A stretch of DNA of 64,000 nt from Hydrogenophaga taeniospiralis (GTDB lineage Bacteria; Pseudomonadota; Gammaproteobacteria; Burkholderiales; Burkholderiaceae_C): NCBI RefSeq assembly GCF_020510445.1, contig NZ_JAHBAG010000001.1, positions 3,138,501 to 3,202,500 of the forward strand, written 5' to 3'. Within the stretch, counting starts at the first letter, position 1. The number at the start of each line of letters is the position of its first letter. Positions 52,118-62,352 of this stretch are shown piece after piece. The notes beneath the pieces are model-generated. The model saw only the letters and a program-made list of their open reading frames with translations, made no database searches and had not been told where the DNA came from. The position numbers and the translations under genes were made by a program.

Positions 52118-53278
52118 GTGCTTCCCGTCCATCCGAAAGCCCTTCTCGCGCTCGCCGACGGCACGGTCTTTACAGGCATTTCCATCGGCGCGACCGGCCA
52201 GACCACGGGCGAGGTGGTGTTCAACACCGCGCTCACCGGTTACCAGGAAATCCTCACCGATCCGAGCTACTGCCAGCAAATCGTCACGCTCACGTACCCG
52301 CACATCGGCAACACCGGTGTCAACCGTGAAGACGTGGAGGCCTCACGCGTCCATGCCGCTGGCCTGATCATCAAAGACCTGCCCCTCCTGGCGTCCAACT
52401 TCCGCAGTGAAGAGACGCTGTCGCACTACCTGCAGCGCGAAGGCACCGTGGCCATCGCCGACCTCGACACCCGCGCGCTCACGCGCCGCCTGCGCACCCA
52501 TGGCGCGCAGAACGGCTGCATCCTTGCACTGGCCCCGGGCGAGTCCATCACCGACGAGCACCGCGCCCGCGCCCTGGCCGCTGCCCAGGCCGCGCCCAAC
52601 ATGGCCGGCCAGGACCTGGCCAAGGTGGTGTCGGCCCGGGAACCCTACGCCTGGACCCAGACCGAGTGGCAACTGGGTTTTGGTTACGGCGAGCAGATCG
52701 CGCCGCGTTTCCATGTGGTGGCCTACGACTTCGGGGTCAAGCACAACATCCTGCGCATGTTGAGTGCACGCGGTTGCAAGATCACCGTGGTGCCGGCGCA
52801 GACGCCCGCGTCCGACGTGTTCAAACTCAAACCCAGCGGCGTGTTCCTGTCCAACGGCCCGGGCGACCCGGAACCTTGCGACTACGCAATCGCCGCCACA
52901 CGCGAAATCATCGACAGCGGCGTGCCCACCTTTGGCATCTGCCTGGGCCACCAGATCATGGCCTTGGCCAGTGGTGCCAAGACCTTCAAGATGAAGTTCG
53001 GCCACCACGGTGCCAACCACCCAGTGAAGGACCTGGACAGCGGTCGCGTGAGCATCACCAGTCAGAACCACGGCTTTGCGGTGGACGAGAAAGACCTGCC
53101 CGCCACCCTGCGCGCCACCCATGTGAGCCTGTTCGACGGCACACTGCAGGGACTGGCCCGCACCGACCGGCCCGCGTTCTGCTTCCAGGGCCACCCGGAG
53201 GCCTCGCCCGGCCCGCACGACATCGGCTACCTGTTCGATCGTTTCATCGAACTGATGCAGAAACACGCCGTTGCCTGA
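52118..53278 (+). CDS. carA: Carbamoyl-phosphate synthase small subunit
   Basis: A 386-residue glutamine amidotransferase subunit. N-terminal domain: [20 protein letters not shown] and [22 protein letters not shown]-terminal class I amidotransferase with Cys275 in [15 protein letters not shown] and the [20 protein letters not shown] and [13 protein letters not shown] motifs (His-Glu). It supplies ammonia to CarB. The start is GTG at 52118 with CTGGAG ahead; an in-frame ATG at 52088 has no ribosome binding site. It is separated from carB by a 120-codon ORF, which is not the textbook layout. Confidence 0.97.
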   Translation: MLPVHPKALLALADGTVFTGISIGATGQTTGEVVFNTALTGYQEILTDPSYCQQIVTLTYPHIGNTGVNREDVEASRVHAAGLIIKDLPLLASNFRSEETLSHYLQREGTVAIADLDTRALTRRLRTHGAQNGCILALAPGESITDEHRARALAAAQAAPNMAGQDLAKVVSAREPYAWTQTEWQLGFGYGEQIAPRFHVVAYDFGVKHNILRMLSARGCKITVVPAQTPASDVFKLKPSGVFLSNGPGDPEPCDYAIAATREIIDSGVPTFGICLGHQIMALASGAKTFKMKFGHHGANHPVKDLDSGRVSITSQNHGFAVDEKDLPATLRATHVSLFDGTLQGLARTDRPAFCFQGHPEASPGPHDIGYLFDRFIELMQKHAVA

Positions 53279-53308
53279 CAGCGGCCGAGCCTCACCTGGA
53301 ACGCCTTC

Positions 53309-53671
53309 ATGAAACTCTTCAGTTTTCCGGTTTTCGCCATTGAAAAGGCGATCGCCAAGCGCATGCTCTCGCTGGAGTCGCCGCACCGCGACTGGTTCGC
53401 GCAGCGCTGGGCGCAAAAGCCGTACCGCAAGGCCTTCGTGGAAAACAAGGCCATGCCCCTGGTGACCCTGCTCGCCAAGGGCAAGACCTGGGACGACGAG
53501 ACCTTCAATACTGAGATGGCCGCCTGGGACGCGTTGTTCTACCCGGCGGAGGTCGAGGTGCTGCGTCCCATGATCGAAGGCGACGGCCTGCTGCAGCTGA
53601 TGCAGAAAAACGTGCCCGTCGAGCGCATCCAGGCGCTGCTGAACAAACTGGACACCCAGCGCCAGGGCTGA
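53309..53671 (+). CDS. Unknown 120-aa protein between carA and carB
   Basis: A 120-residue protein beginning MKLFSFPVFAIEKAIAKRM, then YRKAFVENKAMPLVTLLAKG and AAWDALFYPAEVEVLRPMIE, ending NKLDTQRQG. I do not recognise the family. It looks like a soluble, mainly helical protein with a hydrophobic first helix; there is no cleavable signal or membrane segment. It lies 30 bases after carA and 30 before carB in the same orientation, so it must be co-transcribed. Codon use is the same as in the neighbours. It could have a role in pyrimidine/arginine metabolism by position only. Confidence 0.8.
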   Translation: MKLFSFPVFAIEKAIAKRMLSLESPHRDWFAQRWAQKPYRKAFVENKAMPLVTLLAKGKTWDDETFNTEMAAWDALFYPAEVEVLRPMIEGDGLLQLMQKNVPVERIQALLNKLDTQRQG

Positions 53672-53701
53672 AGCCCGCGCAACAAGACACACAAGCGAAC
53701 C

Positions 53702-56953
<3,252 letters not shown>

Positions 56954-57018
56954 GCGCCATCTGCCGGAGAGGGACTTCCCCTCTTGAATGCCACGGGCAT
57001 GGGCGCTAGATTGCGGCC

Positions 57019-57993
57019 ATGCCCGTTGTTCTTTCCGCCGCCGAGCCCTGTGTCCGGGAATGGACCACCGCGCAAGCCAGACCCGCCGAGCGGCTGGACT
57101 ATTGGGTCGGTGCGATCTGCGAGGCCTTTCTGGAGATGGACTGCAGCTCGCGCCAGGCGCCCGCTTTTGAAGGCCGCCTGACCAGCGTTGGCGTGGGGCC
57201 GGTGTCGTTCAACCAGGTGCAGGCGTCCACCCAGGATGTTTTCCGCACCCGCGCCGGCATCGCCCGCGGTGTGCAGCACCCGTTCTATCTGATCACCCAG
57301 CGTCTGACGCCCTGGCACGTGCGCCAGGGCGGGCATGGGGTGCAGCTGCGTCCGGGCGATGGCGTGCTGGTGGACTCGGCACAGCTCTACGAACTGCATT
57401 TCCCCGAGGCGGTGAACGGTTTGTCGATCCAGTTGCCGCGGGCCTGGGTGGGGCAGTGGCTGGCACGGGTGGACGACCCGGCGCCGCGGGTGGTCCACCG
57501 GGACCAAGGCTGGGGCCAGGCTTTGTCGGCCTTGTCGCTGCAGTTCGCCGCCGACCCGCTGTTGTCCGCGCGGTACCCGGCGGGACTGCTGTGCGACCAA
57601 CTGGGTGCGATGCTGGCGGCTACGCTGGAGCCAGAACCTTCGAGGCCTGTGGCGCCCGCGCACGACTTGCAACAGCGGGCGCAGCGGCTGTTGCAGGATG
57701 TGCTGGATCAGCCGGGCCTCACCTCAGAGCGCGTGGCCGCGCTGCTGGGGGTTTCGGTGCGCAGCCTGCACCGGGCTTTTGCCGCCGGCTCCACCAGCTT
57801 CGCGCTCAGCCTTCGCCAACTGCGCCTGGAGCGTGCCGCGCAGCTGCTCGCCCAGCCACGCCTGGCCCACGTCACGGTGGCCGAACTGGGGCGGCGCTGC
57901 GGCTACGCCGACGCGTCCCATTTCGTGCGCGAGTTCCAGCGCCACCACCGGACCACGCCCGCGCGCTGGCGGCGCGAACGGCTGCCGCGTTGA
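57019..57993 (+). CDS. AraC-family transcriptional regulator
   Basis: A 324-residue regulator. The N-terminal half (about 20-190) resembles the AraC-binding-like domain 2 (FNQVQASTQDVFRTRAGI, GHGVQLRPGDGVLVDSAQLY); the C-terminal 100 residues hold the double helix-turn-helix, SERVAALLGVSVRSLHRAFA and VAELGRRCGYADASHFVREF with RTTPARWRRERL. Such proteins usually activate one neighbouring gene in response to a small molecule. The alpha/beta hydrolase 126 bases downstream in the same direction is the likely partner. The start at 57019 follows a leader of about 65 bases after carB. It interrupts the carB-greA order. Confidence 0.92.
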   Translation: MPVVLSAAEPCVREWTTAQARPAERLDYWVGAICEAFLEMDCSSRQAPAFEGRLTSVGVGPVSFNQVQASTQDVFRTRAGIARGVQHPFYLITQRLTPWHVRQGGHGVQLRPGDGVLVDSAQLYELHFPEAVNGLSIQLPRAWVGQWLARVDDPAPRVVHRDQGWGQALSALSLQFAADPLLSARYPAGLLCDQLGAMLAATLEPEPSRPVAPAHDLQQRAQRLLQDVLDQPGLTSERVAALLGVSVRSLHRAFAAGSTSFALSLRQLRLERAAQLLAQPRLAHVTVAELGRRCGYADASHFVREFQRHHRTTPARWRRERLPR

Positions 57994-58077
57994 GATTCTT
58001 CTGGCGCGCATGGGCCATGTTGGTGGCACGGTGGCGCCATTGCCAATCGCCTTCTCTGTTTACGCTCTTCGTCGGTG

Positions 58078-58095
58078 CTCCGGCCCTTGCCGGAG
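58078..58095 (+). repeat. Inverted repeat in the leader of the alpha/beta hydrolase
   Basis: CTCCGGC - CCTT - GCCGGAG is a perfect 7-bp stem with four-base loop, ending 25 bases before the ATG at 58120. It could be an operator or an mRNA hairpin near the ribosome binding site. Confidence 0.45.
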
Positions 58096-58119
58096 TCAGC
58101 AACCCGATGGAGACACACA

Positions 58120-58848
58120 ATGGCAGATACCTATGTTCTGGTGCACGGCGCCTGGCACACCGGTGAACAATTGGAGCCCGTCGCGAGCCACTTGCGCGCG
58201 CGTGGGCATGTGGTGCATTGCCCCACGCTGGCGGGCAACCGGCCGGGCGACGACCGTTCCGTGCTGGGCTTGAGCGAAGCGGCACAGTCGCTGGTGGACT
58301 TCCTCGTGCAGCACGATCTGCGCGACGTGCGGCTGATGGGGCACAGCTACGGCGGCATGGTCATCAGCAAAGCCGTCGATGTGGTGCCGGAGCGCATCGC
58401 CCGGCTGGTCTACTGGAACGCGTTCGTGCCGCTCAGCGGTGAATGTCTCAACGACATGGCGCCGCCGCCGTACAAAGCGCTGTTCGATGCGGTCGCGGCA
58501 GGCAACGGCAACGCCGTGATGCTGCCGTACCCGATCTGGCGCGAGGCCTTCATCAACGACGCCGACGCCGCGCTGGCCCGAAGCGCCTACAACCAGCTCA
58601 ACCCGCAGCCCTACCGCACCTTCACCGAGCCCGTGCGGCTGCAGACCGAGCTCGCCGCCAAGCCCCTGGGCAAAAGTTACCTGCTCTGCACCGAAGACAC
58701 CGCCATGCCGCACAGCATGCCCTGGCATCCCCGGTTGTCCGAGCGGCTGGGGCTGTTTCGCCTGGTGGCCTGCCCGGGCAGCCACGAGTTGTGCTTCACC
58801 AACCCGGAGCTGCTGGCGCAGAAAATCGAGGAGGCCGGGCGCGACTGA
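58120..58848 (+). CDS. Alpha/beta hydrolase
   Basis: A 242-residue alpha/beta hydrolase: YVLVHGAWHTGEQLEPVASH (oxyanion motif near residue 8), nucleophile Ser in LMGHSYGGMVISKAV, and a His in CPGSHELCFTNPE near the C-terminus. The short cap and the HGAWH motif resemble esterase/pyrethroid hydrolase-like or salicylate-esterase-type proteins; the substrate is unknown. The start at 58120 has GGAG ahead. The preceding AraC-type gene is the likely regulator. It converges on the carbonic anhydrase gene, two bases apart. Confidence 0.9.
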   Translation: MADTYVLVHGAWHTGEQLEPVASHLRARGHVVHCPTLAGNRPGDDRSVLGLSEAAQSLVDFLVQHDLRDVRLMGHSYGGMVISKAVDVVPERIARLVYWNAFVPLSGECLNDMAPPPYKALFDAVAAGNGNAVMLPYPIWREAFINDADAALARSAYNQLNPQPYRTFTEPVRLQTELAAKPLGKSYLLCTEDTAMPHSMPWHPRLSERLGLFRLVACPGSHELCFTNPELLAQKIEEAGRD

Positions 58849-58850
58849 GC

Positions 58851-59558
58851 TCAGGCGAACCAGGAAATCTGGCCGGTGGCCACGTCGTGCATGGCCGAGA
58901 CGATCTTCACCTTGCCGTCCTTGACCTGCTGGGCAATCACATCGCTGCGGGTCAGGATCGCGGTCGCGGCGTCGCGCGCGTTCTGATCGGCCACCTTCTG
59001 CACCAGGGCCTTGTCCTTGGAGCTGGGGACACCCTGGTAGTTGAGCTTCTCCAGCGAGGGGCGGATGTTGGCGAGGGTGGCCGTGAGGTTGCCCAGCTTG
59101 ACGTTGTCCACGGTGCCCTTGACCGCGCCGCAGTCCGAATGCCCGAGGATGACGATGAGTTTGGACCCTGCGGCTGCGGTCGCGTATTCGAGGCTGCCGA
59201 TGATGTCCGTGTTCACGAAATTGCCCGCAACGCGTGCGGAAAAGATGTCGCCGATGCGCTGATCGAACACCAGCTCGGGCGGCACACGGCTGTCCATGCA
59301 CCCGACGATGGCGGCGAACGGGGCCTGTCCCGTTGCCGTGTCCCTCACCTGTTTCAACAGGTCGCAGTTGACGGTCTTTCCCGTGACAAAGCGCGCGTTG
59401 CCATCCTTCAGGCGTTGCAGGGCGTCATCGGGGGACAGCCCGGCCTGTGTTTCCTTGGTGAAGACGGCGCAGCTCTGCTGGGCTTGCGCGGTGCCCGCGG
59501 TCGCGATGCCGGCCAGGGTGACGAGTTGTCCAATGGACTGGCGACGGTTCAACAACAT
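58851..59558 (-). CDS. Exported beta-class carbonic anhydrase
   Basis: A 235-residue protein: an N-terminal signal with twin arginine (MLLNRRQSIGQLVTLAGIAT, cleavage after TAQAQ near residue 27), then a beta carbonic anhydrase. Zinc ligands are in AIVGCMDSRVPPE (Cys, Asp) and LGHSDCGAVKG (His, Cys). It would hydrate carbon dioxide in the periplasm. Beta-class enzymes are usually cytoplasmic, though exported ones are known. The ATG at 59558 has GGGAGGAT at good spacing; the frame is open farther upstream without a site. It is oriented against the surrounding genes. Confidence 0.93.
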   Translation of the reverse strand: MLLNRRQSIGQLVTLAGIATAGTAQAQQSCAVFTKETQAGLSPDDALQRLKDGNARFVTGKTVNCDLLKQVRDTATGQAPFAAIVGCMDSRVPPELVFDQRIGDIFSARVAGNFVNTDIIGSLEYATAAAGSKLIVILGHSDCGAVKGTVDNVKLGNLTATLANIRPSLEKLNYQGVPSSKDKALVQKVADQNARDAATAILTRSDVIAQQVKDGKVKIVSAMHDVATGQISWFA

Positions 59559-59647
59559 GGTGGATCCTCCCGAAATATGAAATGGGACGTCACGATACTG
59601 GAAAATCCCGAAAACCGAAATCCTCTCGATGGGCTTGACCATGAAGG

Positions 59648-59653
59648 CATAAT
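59648..59653 (+). promoter_or_regulatory. Possible -10 box of greA
   Basis: CATAAT at 59648-59653 matches five of six -10 bases. No good -35 was found at the right distance; TTGACC at 59635-59640 is only seven bases upstream. Start point expected near 59660. Confidence 0.4.
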
Positions 59654-59665
59654 CAGGTCCTCCAC

Positions 59666-59699
59666 ACCGCCGACCGGCAACGCTCGGCGGTTTCCTTTT
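59666..59699 (+). terminator. Hairpin with T-run in the greA leader
   Basis: ACCGCCGA (59666-59673) and TCGGCGGT (59684-59691) form a perfect 8-bp stem around ten bases, followed by TTCCTTTT. It lies about 55 bases before the greA ATG and only a few bases after the expected start point, so many transcripts may end here as a very short RNA. Confidence 0.65.
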
Positions 59700-59752
59700 G
59701 TACCCCTGCAGACCCCCGTTGTTTGCGTGCTGAGATCTCCCGGAGCACTGTC

Positions 59753-60229
59753 ATGGCCACCATTCCCATCACCAAGCGCGGCGCTGAAAAACTCAAGGAC
59801 GAGTTGCAGCGTCTCAAGACCGTGGATCGCCCATCGGTGATCGGCGCCATCGCCGAAGCCCGCGCACAGGGTGACCTGAGCGAAAACGCCGAATACGACG
59901 CGGCCAAGGACCGCCAGGGTTTTATTGAAGGCCGCATCGCCGAAATCGAAGGCAAGCTTTCGGCCGCCCAGATCATTGACCCGGCCAGCGTGGACGCGGG
60001 TGGCCGGGTGGTGTTTGGCGCCACGGTGGAACTGGAAGACGAGGACAGCGGCGCGGCCATGACCTATCAGATCGTGGGTGAGGACGAGGCCGACCTGAAG
60101 CTGGGGCTGGTCAACATCAGCAGCCCGATCGCGCGTGCGCTGATCGGTAAGGAAGAGGGCGACGTGGCCGAGGTGCAGGCACCGGGCGGCACGCGGCGCT
60201 ACGAAATCGTGACCGTGCGCTACGAGTGA
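59753..60229 (+). CDS. greA: Transcription elongation factor GreA
   Basis: A 158-residue GreA. The N-terminal coiled coil ([48 protein letters not shown]) carries the acidic tip (the D and E in [10 protein letters not shown]) that reaches into the RNA polymerase active site; the C-terminal globular part holds [20 protein letters not shown]. It rescues backtracked polymerase by stimulating transcript cleavage. The start at 59753 has CGGAG ahead. The upstream hairpin recalls the E. coli greA leader, which yields a small RNA. DUF4149 follows ten bases later. Confidence 0.97.
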   Translation: MATIPITKRGAEKLKDELQRLKTVDRPSVIGAIAEARAQGDLSENAEYDAAKDRQGFIEGRIAEIEGKLSAAQIIDPASVDAGGRVVFGATVELEDEDSGAAMTYQIVGEDEADLKLGLVNISSPIARALIGKEEGDVAEVQAPGGTRRYEIVTVRYE

Positions 60230-60239
60230 AGGCCGCGTG

Positions 60240-60698
60240 ATGCAGCGGTTGGCGGTGTTTGTGGCCGCTCTCTGGTGGGGCGGCCTCTCGGGCCTGAGTT
60301 TTGTCGCCGTGCCGACGCTGTTCGCCAGTCTGGGCAGCCCGGCGGTGGCTGGCCCGGTGGCCGCGAAACTGTTTTCCCTGCAATGCTGGGCCGGGCTTTT
60401 GCTGGGTCTGGCCTTGCTGCTGATCTTGCGCCGTCAGCGTTCAATGGGGCAGTTTCCGCTGGCGGGTGAAACCGTGGACCCGCAGCGCCTGGAGGCCATG
60501 CAGCGCGTGCTGACCACCATGGGGTTCGTGCTGGCGGCTATGCTGCTGGCGCTGTTGCAGGAATTCGGTGTGGCACAGAAGATCGTTTCTGCCCGCGCCA
60601 CCGGCGGCAATCTGCGCCTGTGGCACAGCGTGGGCAGCGTGATGGTGCTGGGTCAGTGGTTGTGCGCCGGAGCGGTGCTCTGGCGCGTATCGAAGTAA
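60240..60698 (+). CDS. DUF4149 (TMEM205-like) membrane protein
   Basis: A 152-residue protein with four likely membrane helices: LAVFVAALWWGGLSGLSFV, WAGLLLGLALLLILR, FVLAAMLLALLQEF and VMVLGQWLCAGAVLWRV. The family DUF4149/TMEM205 has no known activity. It follows greA by ten bases, an order conserved in Burkholderiales. The start is ATG at 60240; a GTG three bases earlier is possible. The common next genes yhbY and rlmE are absent here; instead a palindrome cluster and folD on the other strand follow. Confidence 0.88.
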   Translation: MQRLAVFVAALWWGGLSGLSFVAVPTLFASLGSPAVAGPVAAKLFSLQCWAGLLLGLALLLILRRQRSMGQFPLAGETVDPQRLEAMQRVLTTMGFVLAAMLLALLQEFGVAQKIVSARATGGNLRLWHSVGSVMVLGQWLCAGAVLWRVSK

Positions 60699-60705
60699 CC
60701 CCCGC

Positions 60706-60782
60706 GCCGCCTGCGGCGTCACCCCCAAGGGGGCGGCACTGACGGCCCGGCTAAGCCGGTTCCGCGGTGCCCTGGGCCCAGG
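60706..60782. repeat. Cluster of four palindromes (REP-like intergenic element)
   Basis: Four perfect or near-perfect palindromes lie in a row: GCCGC-CT-GCGGC (60706-60717), CCCCC-AA-GGGGG (60722-60733), CCGGCT-A-AGCCGG (60747-60759) and CCTGGGCCCAGG (60771-60782). They fill the 104-base gap between the convergent DUF4149 and folD genes. The composition resembles repetitive extragenic palindromes of Comamonadaceae; whether it is repeated in the genome cannot be tested here. Confidence 0.65.
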
Positions 60783-60802
60783 TTCTCGCGCGTCGGCGAG
60801 GC

Positions 60803-61651
60803 TTACTTCAAGCGTTCAGCGGACTCTAAGGTGTTGACCATCAGCATGGTGATGGTCATGGGGCCGACGCCCCCGGGCACCGGGGTGATGTAGCCCGCCA
60901 CTTCCTTGACACCCTCGAAGTCCACGTCGCCGCAGAGCTTGCCCTCGTCGTTGCGGTTCATGCCCACGTCGATCACCACGGCGCCGGGTTTGACCATGTC
61001 GGCGGTCAACACGTTGCGCTTGCCCACGGCGGCGACGATCACGTCGGCCTGCAGCGTCATGGCTTTCAGATCCTGCGTGCCGCTGTGGCAGATGGTGACG
61101 GTGGCATTTTTCTGCAGCAGCATCAGCGCCATGGGTTTGCCCACGATGTTGCTGCGGCCGATCACGACCGCGTGTTTGCCTTTGAGCTCGTAGCCGATCG
61201 ATTCCAGCATCTTCATGCAGCCGTAGGGCGTGCAGGGCCAGAAGCCGGGCAGGCCGGTCATCAGCGCGCCGGCGCTGGCGATGTGGAAGCCATCGACGTC
61301 TTTGGTGGGTGAGATCGCTTCGATCACCTTCTGTGCGTCGATGTGCGCGGGCAGCGGCAATTGCACCAGGATGCCGTGGATGCTCGCATCGTGGTTGAGC
61401 GCGTCCACCCGGGCCAGCAGTTCGGCCTCGGACATGGTCGCGGGCCAGCGCTCCAGCACCGAGTGCATGCCCGTGTCTTCGCAGGCTTTGACCTTGTTGC
61501 GCACATAGACCTGCGAGGCCGGGTTCTCGCCCACCAGGATCACGGCCAGGCCAGGGGTGATGCCTTGGGTCTTGAGGGCCGCCACGCGCGCGCTGACGTC
61601 GGCGCGCAGTTGGCGGGAGAGGGCGTTGCCGTCGATCAGTTGGGCGGTCAT
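60803..61651 (-). CDS. folD: Methylenetetrahydrofolate dehydrogenase/cyclohydrolase FolD
   Basis: A 282-residue bifunctional enzyme. Substrate-site [11 protein letters not shown] with the catalytic Lys near residue 55, [19 protein letters not shown], the NADP-binding [17 protein letters not shown] and [11 protein letters not shown], and the C-terminal [16 protein letters not shown]. It interconverts methylene- and formyl-tetrahydrofolate for purines and formylmethionine. The start at 61651 is clear. The FixJ-kinase operon lies upstream in the same direction, with a terminator between them. Confidence 0.97.
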   Translation of the reverse strand: MTAQLIDGNALSRQLRADVSARVAALKTQGITPGLAVILVGENPASQVYVRNKVKACEDTGMHSVLERWPATMSEAELLARVDALNHDASIHGILVQLPLPAHIDAQKVIEAISPTKDVDGFHIASAGALMTGLPGFWPCTPYGCMKMLESIGYELKGKHAVVIGRSNIVGKPMALMLLQKNATVTICHSGTQDLKAMTLQADVIVAAVGKRNVLTADMVKPGAVVIDVGMNRNDEGKLCGDVDFEGVKEVAGYITPVPGGVGPMTITMLMVNTLESAERLK

Positions 61652-61672
61652 GGTGGTGTGGGGACGGGGTTG

Positions 61673-61707
61673 AAAAACGGAAACGCCCGCCAGTATGGGC
61701 GGGCGTT
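61673..61707 (-). terminator. Intrinsic terminator of the response regulator-kinase operon
   Basis: On the minus strand AACGCCCGCC (61707-61698) pairs with GGCGGGCGTT (61691-61682) around six bases, followed by TCCGTTTTTC. It separates the regulatory operon from folD. Confidence 0.85.
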
Positions 61708-61725
61708 GGGGAGTTGGTTGCCGGT

Positions 61726-62352
61726 TCAGGCTTTTGCGGGTGTTTGTCCCAGAGCGATCTTGAGCAGGTCGGCCACGGTGTTGGCGCCGAGCTTTTCCAT
61801 GATGTTGGCGCGGTGCGCCTCCACCGTCTTGATGCTGATGCCCAGGTCGTCGGCGATCTGCTTGTTCAGGCGCCCGGCGACGATGCGTTCGAGCACCTGG
61901 GCTTCGCGGCTGGTCAGTTTGGAGAGCAGCGCATCGCGGCTGGCGGCCTGCTGGTAGGTGGCGAAGGCGTCCTTGGCGTGCTCCAGCATGCGTTCGACGA
62001 GCGCCACCAACTGGTCTTCCTTGAACGGCTTCTGGATGAAGTCCAGCGCACCGCGCTTCATGGACTCCACCGCCATGGGCACGTCGCCGTGGCCGGTGAT
62101 GAAGACGATGGGCAGCGGCGACTGGCGCTCGATCAGGCGTTCCTGGAGCTCCATACCGGTCATGCCACCCATGCGGATGTCGGCGATCAGGCAGGCCACT
62201 TCGCGCGTGTCGTAGCGACTCAGGAAGGCTTCGGCGGATTCAAAGCAACGGACCCGGTAGTCTTTGCCTTCGAGCAGCCATTGCAGGGAGTCTCGGACGG
62301 CTTCGTCGTCATCGACCACGTAGACGATACCTTTTTTGGGGATCAAACTCAT
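61726..62352 (-). CDS. FixJ/LuxR-family response regulator
   Basis: A 208-residue regulator. Receiver domain with acidic pocket VVDDDE (residues 12-17), phospho-acceptor Asp58 in [25 protein letters not shown] and Lys in [11 protein letters not shown]-terminal LuxR helix-turn-helix with [20 protein letters not shown] and [20 protein letters not shown]. The [12 protein letters not shown] block is the FixJ/TtrR type. Its ATG overlaps the stop of the upstream kinase gene (ATGA at 62349-62352), so they are coupled and form a two-component system of unknown signal. Confidence 0.94.
   Translation of the reverse strand: MSLIPKKGIVYVVDDDEAVRDSLQWLLEGKDYRVRCFESAEAFLSRYDTREVACLIADIRMGGMTGMELQERLIERQSPLPIVFITGHGDVPMAVESMKRGALDFIQKPFKEDQLVALVERMLEHAKDAFATYQQAASRDALLSKLTSREAQVLERIVAGRLNKQIADDLGISIKTVEAHRANIMEKLGANTVADLLKIALGQTPAKA

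Noticed and set aside
56968..56984. Hairpin AGAGGG/CCCTCT after carB as terminator
   Set aside because: Six pairs only and no T-run; not strong enough to call.
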